A stretch of 64,000 nt of DNA, from positions 182,649 through 246,648 of the forward strand of contig JACPVF010000005.1 in assembly GCA_016191845.1 (NCBI GenBank), given 5' to 3'. A program made the position numbers and the translations under genes. The notes under the pieces are model-generated. The model saw only the letters and a list, made by a program, of their open reading frames with translations. It had not been told where the DNA came from and ran no database searches. Of this stretch, positions 9,368 through 18,095 are shown piece after piece (within the stretch, counting starts at the first letter, position 1; each line of letters starts with the position of its first letter). The stretch comes from Chloroflexota bacterium (GTDB lineage: Bacteria > Chloroflexota > Anaerolineae > Anaerolineales > Villigracilaceae).

Positions 9368-10258
9368 TTAGGGCTTTTTCGTCCCGACCACTTTTTCGGG
9401 ACTGAGCAAAGCGCCGAGCAGGCTGACCCCAAGTTTAACCAGCATGACGAAATAATAAAAGGGATGGAACCAGAACGGGTAGTCACGCATCAGGTTCTTG
9501 CGATAGTACAAAAAATAGGAGCGATGCCATTGATAGATGGCAAAGTAGGGGCGCTTGCGCGAGCCGCCGCGTCCGCCGAGATGGATGATACGCGGCTCGG
9601 GCACATAATAGATCTTCCAGCCCGCCTTGCGGGCAGTGAAGCAATAATCGGCGTCCTCTTGATAGGCAAAATAGCGCTCGTCGAGCACCCCAATCTGCTC
9701 GATGACCTCGCGCCGAATCATCATGCACGAGCCTGAAACGGCTTTAACCTCATTGACTACTTCATTGTCGAGATAGGTCATCAGGTACCCCGAGAAGCGC
9801 GGGTCCTTGGGGAACATCCGTGACAGACCGAGGAAATAGGAGAAAACTTCACCAGGCCGCGCCTCACCACGTCGGCACTGATATTGGAGCGAGCCGTCGC
9901 TGTTGAGCACGCGCGGCGAGGCAATGCCCGCTTGTGAGTTGGCTTCCATGAAATCGCGCAGCAATTCCAGCGCGTTGTTCTCCAGCGTGGCGTCGGGGTT
10001 GAGCAGCACATGATAACGGGCCTTCTCCGCCTTCAGGCCTTGATTGACCGCCTTCCCGTAACCGACGTTCTCGCTATTGCGGATCAACTGCACCTGCGGG
10101 AAATGCTCCGCGATGGCTTCGGGCGTGCCATCCTCCGAAGCGTTGTCCACCACCACCACGTGCATGTCGAGATGCGTCTTCGCGAACAGCGACTCAAGAC
10201 AAGCCAGGACCTTGTCCCGTCCCTCCAACGTGACGATGCAAACGCTGAGTTCCTTCAC
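9368..10258 (-). CDS. GT2-family glycosyltransferase
   Basis: This 296-residue enzyme has a GT-A fold of the rhamnosyltransferase-like GT2 subfamily. It opens with SVCIVTLEGRDKVLACLESL, has the nucleotide-binding VVDNASEDGT, and the metal-binding DXD-like LLNPDATLE. A C-terminal hydrophobic helix (residues about 265-290) may tether it to the membrane. I chose the GTG start at 10258 because it overlaps the stop of the upstream glycosyltransferase as GTGA, a classic coupling signal; a much longer open frame upstream is low-complexity and overlaps that gene. It probably adds a sugar to a lipid-linked glycan on the cytoplasmic side. Confidence 0.9.
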   Translation of the reverse strand: MKELSVCIVTLEGRDKVLACLESLFAKTHLDMHVVVVDNASEDGTPEAIAEHFPQVQLIRNSENVGYGKAVNQGLKAEKARYHVLLNPDATLENNALELLRDFMEANSQAGIASPRVLNSDGSLQYQCRRGEARPGEVFSYFLGLSRMFPKDPRFSGYLMTYLDNEVVNEVKAVSGSCMMIRREVIEQIGVLDERYFAYQEDADYCFTARKAGWKIYYVPEPRIIHLGGRGGSRKRPYFAIYQWHRSYFLYYRKNLMRDYPFWFHPFYYFVMLVKLGVSLLGALLSPEKVVGTKKP

Positions 10259-11262
10259 GAGACACCTTTGGCTTTGAGGTATTTTTTGCGCTCGCGGGAT
10301 GTGAGCAATGGGGCCAGCCAGTTTCTCTCCATTGCTGCATGGATGCTGCCCACTTTCCCTGGACCCTGAGCCTGCTTCCGTTTTCGGAGCATGGATGGCA
10401 GTCCGCGCAGCGCGTGCCACTTGGCACGCAGGATCACGCGTCCGCGGCCCTGGGCCGTGAAGTACAGGATGAAGACCAGGTTCATGGCGAGATGCAAAGG
10501 CAGGTACAGCCAGAAGAGCAGGGCGGGCATGTCCTTGAAGAAGGTCCACACCAGATTGCGATGTCCGTGATAAACGGCGAAGTCGCTGGCCTTGCCCGAG
10601 CTGGCCGAGCCGATGTGATGCACGACCGCCTGCGGAATCAACATGCAGTCCAGTCCGCGCAGACGAAGACGGAAGCCCAGATCCACGTCTTCGTGGTAGG
10701 CGAAGTAATCTTCGTCGAAGCCACCCACCGCGAGGAAGTCCGCACGCGGGAAGAGCGCTGTTGCGCCACAAGCGCTGAACACGCGGAAGGGTTCACTGGC
10801 TTCGTAAACGGGATAGTTGTAATGTCCGCGCCAGCCAAGGCCGCTGACGTGATACACGTCGCCTTCGCCGTCGAGCAGGTTTGGTAAGTCTGCCTGGACC
10901 TGGCGCGAGGCGTACGCACATTGATTCCCAAAACGAGTAATCGCCTGGGTGAGCACTTCCAACCAGTCAGGCGCGGGAAAGGCGTCGGTGTTCAGCAATG
11001 CAGCCCAGGGTCCACGGGCGATCTGCACGCCCATATTGTTTGCGGTGGAAAAACCATAGTTACTCCCCAATTCTCTGATCCGAAATTTCAAACGCGGATA
11101 TTTCTCGATGATGCCATCCAACGAACCATCAGTCGAGCCATTGTCGACGATGACCACCTCAAAGTCGCGAAAGGTTTGCTTTTCCAGACTGTCGAGACAA
11201 CGTGGTAAATATTTTCCACTGTTCCACGAAACCAGGATGACCGAGAAAAAAGGTTCGGACAT
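10255..11262 (-). CDS. GT2-family glycosyltransferase
   Basis: This 335-residue enzyme begins FFSVILVSWNSGKYLPRCLD with the nucleotide-sugar motif VIVDNGSTDGS, and has the DXD-like stretch LLNTDAFPAP, typical of the same GT2 subfamily as its downstream partner. The region around ALFPRADFLAVGGFDEDYFA holds the conserved GGFDE/D acceptor-site motif. A hydrophobic segment near residues 255-280 could associate with the membrane. It follows the WecA/TagO-like gene by 3 nt and overlaps the next gene by 4 nt, so the three are translated together. The substrate is not deducible; rhamnose and similar sugars are common in this subfamily. Confidence 0.9.
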   Translation of the reverse strand: MSEPFFSVILVSWNSGKYLPRCLDSLEKQTFRDFEVVIVDNGSTDGSLDGIIEKYPRLKFRIRELGSNYGFSTANNMGVQIARGPWAALLNTDAFPAPDWLEVLTQAITRFGNQCAYASRQVQADLPNLLDGEGDVYHVSGLGWRGHYNYPVYEASEPFRVFSACGATALFPRADFLAVGGFDEDYFAYHEDVDLGFRLRLRGLDCMLIPQAVVHHIGSASSGKASDFAVYHGHRNLVWTFFKDMPALLFWLYLPLHLAMNLVFILYFTAQGRGRVILRAKWHALRGLPSMLRKRKQAQGPGKVGSIHAAMERNWLAPLLTSRERKKYLKAKGVS

Positions 11263-11265
11263 CCG

Positions 11266-12264
11266 CTAAGTGACCTTCCGATCGAGCCAGATCAGGGCGA
11301 TAAGCCCAATCAACAGAGCCAGCCCAAAGAGCGCGTTTGCAAATAGCGGCGGCTGCGATAAAGCGAGAAAAGCCAGACAACCCAGGATGATGGCAGCCAG
11401 GTGCAGGGTGAAGACCGCGCGCGAGGGTGGAATTCCCAGCTTGACCAGACGGTGATAGCTGTGATCCAACCCTGCCTCATGGACGGCTTTGCCACGTCTC
11501 AGGCGTGAGAAGAAGACCAGCGTCGTATCGAAGATGGGAACACCCAGCAGCAGGATCGGCACGAACCAGGAAGATGGCTGTGGCAGCCCGGGCGGTGTAT
11601 AGGCAATGGCCAGTGCAGCCAATACAAAGCCAAGGAATTGTGCCCCGAGGTCGCCGAGGAAGATCTTTGCAGGGTTCAGGTTGTAATAAATGATGGCAAT
11701 CGAGCTTCCCAACAGCACCGCGCTCAGGTAAGCCAGCGCGTCCTGCTTCGCGTCGAGTGTGACCAGCATAAAGAAGGCCGAGGCGATGCCTGCCAGCCCG
11801 GGAGCCAGCCCGTCCATGCTGTCCACCAGGTTGAAGGCATTGGTGATGCCGATCATCCAGAATGCGGTCAACAACATGTTGGGGATGGGCAAACCCGTGA
11901 AGCGGATGTACACACCCTGCCAGATCAACACGCCCGTGGCCAGTACCTGCCCGAGCAGCTTCCAGCGCGCGGAGAGATGTTTGGCATCATCCCATAGGCC
12001 AAAGAGGATGATGATCAACGAAGATAACAGGATGCCGCGAATCTCCGCGTTGACGGTGTTGCCGCTCACGAGAATCAAAACGAATAGCACCACGCTGATT
12101 GCGATCCCCCCCGACTTGGGGATGGGAAACTGGTGTACTTTGTGCGGCGCACTGTTAGGACGGTCAATCAACTGAAAACGAACAGCGAGTTTGGTGGCCA
12201 CAGGGACCACCACCAAAGTGAGCAGGATGGACCAGAGGAGAGGTGGGAAGAGGTTGATGAACAT
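11266..12264 (-). CDS. polyprenyl-phosphate sugar-1-phosphate transferase, MraY/WecA/TagO family
   Basis: This integral membrane enzyme moves a HexNAc-1-phosphate from UDP-sugar onto undecaprenyl phosphate and starts lipid-linked glycan assembly. The 332 residues form about ten or eleven membrane helices. Family motifs are present in order: RPNSAPHKVHQFPIPKSGG near residue 35, the catalytic NAFNLVDSMDGLAPG near 145, FLGDLGAQFLGF near 200, and HSYHRLVKLG near 275, which matches the WecA/TagO HIHH-type motif rather than MraY. It is the first gene of the glycan operon that runs leftward to 6779. No Shine-Dalgarno is obvious. Confidence 0.92.
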   Translation of the reverse strand: MFINLFPPLLWSILLTLVVVPVATKLAVRFQLIDRPNSAPHKVHQFPIPKSGGIAISVVLFVLILVSGNTVNAEIRGILLSSLIIILFGLWDDAKHLSARWKLLGQVLATGVLIWQGVYIRFTGLPIPNMLLTAFWMIGITNAFNLVDSMDGLAPGLAGIASAFFMLVTLDAKQDALAYLSAVLLGSSIAIIYYNLNPAKIFLGDLGAQFLGFVLAALAIAYTPPGLPQPSSWFVPILLLGVPIFDTTLVFFSRLRRGKAVHEAGLDHSYHRLVKLGIPPSRAVFTLHLAAIILGCLAFLALSQPPLFANALFGLALLIGLIALIWLDRKVT

Positions 12265-12281
12265 GGCGTTACGGGATTTTC

Positions 12282-12290
12282 ATTTTACCA
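12282..12290 (-). promoter_or_regulatory. putative extended -10 promoter of the glycan operon
   Basis: Reading the minus strand, TGG TAAAAT (12290 to 12282) forms an extended -10 box 17 nt before the ATG at 12264. No good -35 is visible. Confidence 0.4.
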
Positions 12291-12361
12291 CTAGGAGGAT
12301 GGCCGATATCTTTTGTGGCAAAGTGTTTTTTGTTTAGCAATGAAGAGATGATTTTTGTCAC

Positions 12362-12389
12362 TTGCCGCTCAATTCTTGCGGCCTATAAT
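12362..12389 (+). promoter_or_regulatory. putative promoter of the SLH protein gene
   Basis: TTGCCG (12362-12367) and a perfect TATAAT (12384-12389) are 16 nt apart. The leader to the ATG at 12466 would be about 70 nt and includes the GCGGAGG ribosome-binding site at 12454-12460. Confidence 0.5.
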
Positions 12390-12465
12390 CCTTACTGATA
12401 CTAGGATGGGAATCTCACTTGATATTCCTGCCATTTGCCTAATTGATATATTTGCGGAGGATACG

Positions 12466-15400
12466 ATGTTTTTCTTGAAGCATTTGACAAAACAATTGTC
12501 GACCCTGATGGCCTTGATGCTGCTCTTGATAGCCTTTCAGCCGGTTCAGGCGCTCTCTACGCACCCTCAAGAGGCAGTGACTTGGCCTATTTACCATGAG
12601 ATTGTCCTAGATGAGGCTCGTGGCTGGATCTATGGGTCGGATAATGCAGGGAATAAGATCGATGTGATCTCGATGACGACCTTGCAATTGGTCAAGAGTT
12701 ACACTTTGACCAATGGTGCCTCCCCACGTGGGATCGCGCTGAGCCCGGATGGCGAGGAACTGGCTGTGGCACAGAATGGTTTGGGCACGCTCCTGTTCAT
12801 TGACCCTGATAAGAACTCGGGTCAGGGAGAGGTGGTCGCAACTTTGGAACCAACAGCCACTTACCAGCAGCCATGGAAGGTGATTTATGGACGGATGGGA
12901 CGATTGTATACAAGTGATAACGTGATGAATTCTACTATCCGTGTCGTGGACACAACGACGCACACGGTGATTACATCATCTGTTGCCAGCTTCTATGGTT
13001 GCCTGGATTTGGTGCTTTCGACTGATAAAAATACTTTGTATGCAAATCAAGCACTTATTTCCACGCCTACTCTGTATAAATTGGATGTCAGTACAGATGA
13101 TCCTACAGTATTGACATACACGAGACATACATCTGGTTATGATGGCGGTAAGTTTATTTTGAATAGTACCGAAGAGTACCTTTTTACAAGTTATGGTCAG
13201 GTGTGGCCATTAGATTTGACGCGGCAAGTTGGGGCAATTGGTTTGGCGGGATCGATGGCTTCCATTCCCAATCATGATAATACCATTGCCATGACCGCTC
13301 CTAGTGGTTTTGTTTCATTCGTCGATACTACCAATTTTTATACCGTTTCAACTTATGCACTTGCAGGTTCCATTTATGGACCACTGGTGTCCAATTCTAG
13401 CGGGACCAAACTCTTTGTCAGCACCACTAATGGCATCCAGGTGATTGATCTGGCTAATTTTCCTCCAGGCGCTCCTACTCCTTTGCCCACAGGTGCTCTA
13501 CCTTATGATGATCTCGTCTTGGACGAGGCGCGTGGGGTGATGTACGGTTCAAATACTACAGGTCATAAGGTTGATGTCATCTCAACATCTACGCTCCAGG
13601 TAGTGGATGAGATTCGCTTCAAGAATGGCGCTACCCCCAGACAATTGGATCTCCGCTCAGATGGTGGCGAACTTGCTATTGCCCTATGGGGAAGTTCTCA
13701 GGTTGCCCTGATTGACCCGGATACCTTGCAGGTCAATGAGTACATTGTTCCCACTGAACTTTTTGGAGTTCCTGCTGCCCTGGAGCCGAGGAAACCATTT
13801 GACGTCAAATATGGCCGTCCGGGCCGGTTATATGTAAACACAGGTAATCCCTCGATTACAAATTACATACACATCATTGATATCGATAATCATATGGACA
13901 TTGGCATGCTCAAGATAGCAGCCGACACAAAGTATTTGACTATATCGGCAGATGGAAACCAACTTTTTGCCAACAGCTCATACCACCTGTATAAATACGG
14001 CATTCAAACTGACACCCCGCCAGCACCGACCCAAACGCCTTTTAATAACGGTTTTGCTGCAAACACCTATATTCTTATGCACGACGAAAACCGTATTATG
14101 ACGGATTATGGCCAGGTCTGGTCAAACCCTACCGATTTGAATGAGATTCAAAAACTCGGGCAGTTCAATCTCTACAACGCTAAACTCGTAGAACTTTCTT
14201 CCCTAAATCTGGTCGCGGCTATGGGGACGCCGGGCGCGGTCAGTTTTGTCGATACCGATACCTCGACCTATAGCATTGTATCTACAGTGCCCATTTCGGA
14301 TGTCTCCCAGATGGGTCCTGGGGTTGCAGATTCGACTGATGGCAATCTGTACCTCAATACTGAAGATGGAATCATGTTGATGAAATTGGATTCCGCTCTG
14401 CCAGCCATGGTGGAACTTCAAGGTGCTGCCCATCAAAACGCCTTTGTAAATGCCCTGTTTCACCAGCCTGTTACAGTTCGCGTCTTAAATTACCTGGGTC
14501 AACCGCTCCAGGGAATCACGGTTAAATTCAAGGTGTTGACGACTAGTGGGGCTGGCGCGACCTTTGTTACAACCTCTACAAAAGATGCCTCGGCACTGAC
14601 TGACATGACTGGTGTGGCAGTTAGTCCGCGGTTGGTGGCAAACGGTATAGAGGGGGCATATGACCTAAAGATTTCTGTGGATGGTGTGTTAAATTACACC
14701 AGCTACAGGTTGGGAAACTTAGCGAATATCCCATTGAATCCTGGTTTTGAGGCGTCTGAAGGCTTATTCTATTGGAGTACAAATTCTACTAACTTCTCTA
14801 CGCCGCTTTGTACGATTGCAGGGTGCGGAAATGGAGGAGGAACAGTCGGCCCGCATAGTGGCGCTTATTGGATGTGGTTTGGCGGCACGACTGCGCCAGA
14901 AATTGGTACTGCTTCACAATATGTAGGCCTCCCGCTCGATCAGCCTCACTTAAAACTCCGCTTCTATTTATGGATTGGAAAGGCGGAAAAGTGGAGCGGC
15001 CATGATGACGTTTTTAATGTGAAGATTGGAGATACGACCATTTTCACTGCTGACGCCACCCAGATAGATTCATACTCAACTTACACTCCGGTAGTGGTCG
15101 ATATTAGCGGATTCTCTGGTTATCAACAACTTAAGTTCACTTCTACGACCAGGGACCAGGTTGTCAACTTTAATTTGGACGATATATTAATCTCGAATGC
15201 TACCTTCAATGATGTGATGTCAGATAATTGGGCCCAGAACTACATCGAGCGGTTGTTTGACTCGGGTATCACTGGTGGATGTTCGACCAATCCCATGTTG
15301 TATTGTCCGGACACATATGTCAGCCGCTCACAAATGGCAGTCTTCCTGCTGCGTGGAGAACATGGCTCTACCTATAATCCGCCTGAGGCAACCGGAACAA

Positions 15401-15753
15401 CCTTTGGAGATGTGCCCCTGGGATATTGGGCGGGCGCCTGGATCGAGCAATTGGCTGCCGAGGGGATTACGGGTGGCTGTGGGAATGGCAACTATTGTCC
15501 TGAACTCACGGTAACGCGTGACCAGATGGCGGTCTTCCTGTTGCGGGCGGAACATGGATTAGGATACACTCCGCCAGCAGCAACGGGTGTATTTGCCGAT
15601 GTGCCCACCACCCATTGGGCGGCCCCGTGGATTGAACAACTAGCAGCCGAGGGAATCACGGGCGGTTGTGGCGGTGGCAATTACTGTCCGAGCGCTCCCG
15701 TCACCCGTGCTCAGATGGCGGTCTTCTTAGTGAGAACCTTCAACCTGCCGTAA
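12466..15753 (+). CDS. secreted SLH-domain protein with duplicated beta-propeller
   Basis: This 1095-residue surface protein begins with a signal peptide (hydrophobic core MALMLLLIAF, cleavage near VQA-LS). Residues about 44-340 and 348-645 are two homologous halves, each opening with VLDEARG..YGS and carrying YVTN/lactonase-like propeller repeats. An Ig-like module follows at about 646-750, then a jelly-roll-like module at 753-910 with GCGNGGG. Three S-layer homology domains fill 911-1095, each with GITGGC, YCP and QMAVFLLR or a close variant. SLH domains bind secondary cell-wall polymers, so the protein should sit on the cell surface. I chose ATG 12466 for its GCGGAGG site and signal peptide. 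The gene is AT-richer than most neighbours. Confidence 0.9.
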   Translation: MFFLKHLTKQLSTLMALMLLLIAFQPVQALSTHPQEAVTWPIYHEIVLDEARGWIYGSDNAGNKIDVISMTTLQLVKSYTLTNGASPRGIALSPDGEELAVAQNGLGTLLFIDPDKNSGQGEVVATLEPTATYQQPWKVIYGRMGRLYTSDNVMNSTIRVVDTTTHTVITSSVASFYGCLDLVLSTDKNTLYANQALISTPTLYKLDVSTDDPTVLTYTRHTSGYDGGKFILNSTEEYLFTSYGQVWPLDLTRQVGAIGLAGSMASIPNHDNTIAMTAPSGFVSFVDTTNFYTVSTYALAGSIYGPLVSNSSGTKLFVSTTNGIQVIDLANFPPGAPTPLPTGALPYDDLVLDEARGVMYGSNTTGHKVDVISTSTLQVVDEIRFKNGATPRQLDLRSDGGELAIALWGSSQVALIDPDTLQVNEYIVPTELFGVPAALEPRKPFDVKYGRPGRLYVNTGNPSITNYIHIIDIDNHMDIGMLKIAADTKYLTISADGNQLFANSSYHLYKYGIQTDTPPAPTQTPFNNGFAANTYILMHDENRIMTDYGQVWSNPTDLNEIQKLGQFNLYNAKLVELSSLNLVAAMGTPGAVSFVDTDTSTYSIVSTVPISDVSQMGPGVADSTDGNLYLNTEDGIMLMKLDSALPAMVELQGAAHQNAFVNALFHQPVTVRVLNYLGQPLQGITVKFKVLTTSGAGATFVTTSTKDASALTDMTGVAVSPRLVANGIEGAYDLKISVDGVLNYTSYRLGNLANIPLNPGFEASEGLFYWSTNSTNFSTPLCTIAGCGNGGGTVGPHSGAYWMWFGGTTAPEIGTASQYVGLPLDQPHLKLRFYLWIGKAEKWSGHDDVFNVKIGDTTIFTADATQIDSYSTYTPVVVDISGFSGYQQLKFTSTTRDQVVNFNLDDILISNATFNDVMSDNWAQNYIERLFDSGITGGCSTNPMLYCPDTYVSRSQMAVFLLRGEHGSTYNPPEATGTTFGDVPLGYWAGAWIEQLAAEGITGGCGNGNYCPELTVTRDQMAVFLLRAEHGLGYTPPAATGVFADVPTTHWAAPWIEQLAAEGITGGCGGGNYCPSAPVTRAQMAVFLVRTFNLP

Positions 15754-15755
15754 AG

Positions 15756-15787
15756 AATTGGGCCGACCTTTTCAGGTCGGCCCAATT
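15756..15787. terminator. hairpin between convergent genes
   Basis: A perfect 14-bp stem (AATTGGGCCGACCT and its complement) with a TTTC loop starts 3 nt after the SLH gene stop. There is only a weak T tract on either side, so termination is inferred from position and stem strength. Confidence 0.75.
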
Positions 15788-15792
15788 TCACT

Positions 15793-16428
15793 TTACTTCA
15801 ATTTTAGTTCCCAATAGTCACTGCTGGCCAGGGAGGTGATTTCGGCGTTGAGATAGTAAATGCCCATCATGCTGCCATCCTCGCGGATGTGGCCGTAATA
15901 CCAGCCGCCCAAGGTATATCCGCCTCCCTGTACGAAGCCTGTCTCGGTCCACTTGAGCCAGGTCCCATCCAGGCTGCCGGTGTAGTCGGGGTGCTTTCCC
16001 CACATGGCCTGTTCGGCTGCATCCCCAAAGTCTGTGGCGAACTCCCCGCTGATGACCGTGGTAGCGCCTCGATATTTGTTCGTCCCCACCCAGACCATCT
16101 TTCCTGTGAATTGATCCCCATTCACCTTTTCGATGATGACGATGATCGGGATGGTCCCTACACCGGTCTGGTGATACGCACCGTTCCATTGTTGGGGAAG
16201 AACCACCATGGTTGGTGTGATTGTGGGTGGTGCAAGGGTTGGGAGTGGGGTTTCTGTGGGAAAAGGTGTTTCACTGGGAAATGGAGTGTCCGGCACCACT
16301 TCCTTGGCGGGTGGTTGTGGTGTGTCAGTGGATGGCAAGAGGGCGGTGGGCGCGCTCATCGACGATACTGTCATGCAGGCGCTCAAAAAGACAAAAGCAG
16401 CAATAGAGAACAAGACAGGCTTTTTCAT
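15793..16428 (-). CDS. predicted lipoprotein with Thr/Pro-rich linker
   Basis: The 211-residue product has a lipoprotein signal (MKKPVLFSIAAFVFLSAC) followed by a linker of TP/ETP repeats up to about residue 75, which would hold the rest away from the membrane. The mature domain (residues about 80-211) is beta-rich with many Gly and aromatic residues and the motifs GTNKYRGAT and GGGYTLGGWYYGHI. It looks like an up-and-down beta-barrel or lipocalin-like fold, but I recognise no family. ATG 16428 has AGGAAGAG upstream and begins the signal peptide; a longer start is less likely. It is convergent with the SLH gene and is transcribed alone. Confidence 0.75.
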   Translation of the reverse strand: MKKPVLFSIAAFVFLSACMTVSSMSAPTALLPSTDTPQPPAKEVVPDTPFPSETPFPTETPLPTLAPPTITPTMVVLPQQWNGAYHQTGVGTIPIIVIIEKVNGDQFTGKMVWVGTNKYRGATTVISGEFATDFGDAAEQAMWGKHPDYTGSLDGTWLKWTETGFVQGGGYTLGGWYYGHIREDGSMMGIYYLNAEITSLASSDYWELKLK

Positions 16429-16532
16429 TTTTCTCTTCCTCTGTATGGGGTAATGCCAATCTGCAGATGTTTGCCTCCGCAAAATGCACTCCGTTGATAT
16501 GTGAATAATATCATGTTTCGATGGATGGGAAT

Positions 16533-16563
16533 CAAAAATGCCCCTGGAATTTCCAGGGGCATT
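16533..16563 (-). terminator. metK terminator
   Basis: The stem AATGCCCCTGGAA / TTCCAGGGGCATT lies 18 nt after the metK stop, followed on the minus strand by TTTTTG. Confidence 0.9.
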
Positions 16564-16580
16564 CGTGGACCTTTGGTCTG

Positions 16581-17795
16581 TTACAGGCCAGCGGCTTTCT
16601 TCAACGCTTCAGCCTTGTCGGTGCGTTCCCAGGGGAACTCGATGTCGTCGCGGCCAAAGTGACCGTAGGCGGCCGTCTTGCGATAGATCGGCTTGCGCAG
16701 ACCCAGGTCGCGGATGATGGCGCCGGGGCGCAGGTCGAAGTGCTCATTGATCAGCGCGGCGATCTTCTCGTCGGCAATCTTGGCGGTGCCGAAGGTCTCC
16801 ACGTTGACCGAGAGCGGGTGCGCCACGCCGATGGCGTAGGCCACCTGGACCTCGACGCGGTCGGCCAGACCGGCGGCTACCACGTTCTTGGCCACGTAGC
16901 GCGCGGCGTACGCAGCCGAGCGGTCGACCTTCGTCGGATCCTTGCCCGAGAAGGCGCCGCCGCCGTGACGGCCCATGCCGCCGTAGGTGTCGACGATGAT
17001 CTTGCGGCCGGTCACACCCGCATCACCCATCGGGCCGCCCACCACGAAGCGTCCGGTCGGGTTGACGAAGACCTTGAGGTTCTTATCCACGAGGTTCTCG
17101 GGCAGGGTCTTCATGATGAGTTCCTCGGTGATGATCTCGGTGATCTCGTTCTGCGAGACCTCGGGCGCGTGCTGGGTGGAGATGAGCACGGTGTCGATGC
17201 GCTTGGGCTGGCCCTTGGAATATTCGATGGTGACCTGACTCTTGGCATCCGGGCGCAGCCATTTGATCGCACCACTCTTGCGCAGTTCACTCTGCTTGCG
17301 GGTGAGCTTGTGCGCCAGGTAGATGGGCATCGGCATCAGGGTGGGGGTCTCGTTGCAGGCGTAACCGAACATCATGCCCTGGTCGCCCGCGCCAATGGAC
17401 TCGACCTCGGCGTCGGTCATGTGATGACCGTCGCGGGTCTCGAGCGCCTGGTTGACGCCCATGGCAATGTCGCCCGACTGCTTGGCAATGGCGACCAGCA
17501 CGCCGCAGGTATTGCCGTCGAAGCCCTTCTCGCTTGAGTCGTAGCCGATCTCGTTGACGACTTTGCGGACCAGTTCATCGTAGTTGAAGACGGCGTTGGT
17601 CGTGATCTCGCCCAGCAGCATGACGTAACCGGTCTTGGTGGCGGTTTCGCAGGCCACGCGTGAGCGGGGATCCTGCTCGAGGCAGGCGTCCAGCACAGCG
17701 TCCGAGATTTGGTCGCAGATCTTGTCGGGGTGGCCCTCCGTCACAGACTCTGACGTGAACATCAGGCTGGGCGAAGTCATGAAGGTATTGCTCAT
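16581..17795 (-). CDS. metK: S-adenosylmethionine synthetase
   Basis: This cytoplasmic enzyme makes S-adenosylmethionine from methionine and ATP. The 404-residue protein is slightly longer than the common 380-400. It has the signature [14 protein letters not shown] near the N-terminus, [12 protein letters not shown] in the middle and the P-loop-like [19 protein letters not shown] near residue 280. I chose ATG 17795 because AAAGGAG lies about 13 nt upstream; ATG five codons later is an alternative. The gene is monocistronic, has its own promoter, and sits directly behind a SAM-I riboswitch and terminator, so its product shuts off its own transcription. Confidence 0.98.
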   Translation of the reverse strand: MSNTFMTSPSLMFTSESVTEGHPDKICDQISDAVLDACLEQDPRSRVACETATKTGYVMLLGEITTNAVFNYDELVRKVVNEIGYDSSEKGFDGNTCGVLVAIAKQSGDIAMGVNQALETRDGHHMTDAEVESIGAGDQGMMFGYACNETPTLMPMPIYLAHKLTRKQSELRKSGAIKWLRPDAKSQVTIEYSKGQPKRIDTVLISTQHAPEVSQNEITEIITEELIMKTLPENLVDKNLKVFVNPTGRFVVGGPMGDAGVTGRKIIVDTYGGMGRHGGGAFSGKDPTKVDRSAAYAARYVAKNVVAAGLADRVEVQVAYAIGVAHPLSVNVETFGTAKIADEKIAALINEHFDLRPGAIIRDLGLRKPIYRKTAAYGHFGRDDIEFPWERTDKAEALKKAAGL

Positions 17796-17818
17796 TGTTC
17801 TTGTGTCTCCTTTGAAAA

Positions 17819-17850
17819 GAAATTGCCCTTTCACGTGCTGAAAGGGCAAT
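17819..17850 (-). terminator. riboswitch expression platform: intrinsic terminator
   Basis: On the minus strand ATTGCCCTTTCA pairs with TGAAAGGGCAAT around a 5-nt loop, followed by TTCTTTT. It lies between the SAM-I aptamer and the metK ribosome-binding site, so ligand binding should allow this stem to form and stop transcription. Confidence 0.9.
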
Positions 17851-17871
17851 CAGGCATAACGCGTCGCTACC

Positions 17872-17981
17872 CTCTCATCTCCCAGAACATCCATCTGTCG
17901 GAATTGGCACCGTGTTCGACTTTCGCCGACCGGTTGTCGAGGCATCGCAGGGCCGGTCCCTCCGCCTCTCTGGATAAGAGC
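17872..17981 (-). ncRNA. SAM-I (S-box) riboswitch aptamer
   Basis: Read on the minus strand, the RNA starts CTCTTATCCAGAG and ends GATGAGAG, which pair as helix P1. Between them are the conserved S-box blocks AGGCGGAGGGACCGGCCC, a GATGCC-type core, CAACCGG and GGTGCCAATTCC. All the conserved elements are in order over about 110 nt. It lies upstream of metK, a common target of this class. A terminator stem follows at 17822-17850, so control is most likely by transcription attenuation when S-adenosylmethionine is abundant. Confidence 0.95.
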
Positions 17982-18012
17982 GCCGTATCAGGGCTATTGA
18001 TTTGACTCGTGC

Positions 18013-18041
18013 GTTATACCACAGCAACGGGTGAAGGTCAA
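18013..18041 (-). promoter_or_regulatory. metK sigma-70-type promoter
   Basis: On the minus strand TTGACC (18041-18036) and TATAAC (18018-18013) are separated by exactly 17 nt. The predicted start near 18006 is about 25 nt before the riboswitch. The -35 box directly abuts the T tract of the upstream gene's terminator. Confidence 0.8.
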
Positions 18042-18073
18042 ATAAAAAGAAGCCGCCAGAATCCTCTGGCGGC
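18042..18073 (-). terminator. terminator of the SUMF1-fold lipoprotein gene
   Basis: A 9-bp stem GCCGCCAGA / TCTGGCGGC with a 4-nt loop is followed on the minus strand by TTCTTTTTATT. Confidence 0.92.
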
Positions 18074-18095
18074 TGAAAGGTGATTTCTTTAAGAC

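Noticed and set aside
10259..10771. N-terminal extension of the GT2 gene at 9368
   Set aside because: The extension is Arg/Pro/Ser-rich and overlaps the upstream glycosyltransferase; the GTGA junction at 10258 gives a sensible start.
16521..17537. A 338-residue plus-strand frame opposite metK
   Set aside because: metK is unmistakable on the minus strand with riboswitch, promoter and terminator; the antisense frame has no start signal or motif.
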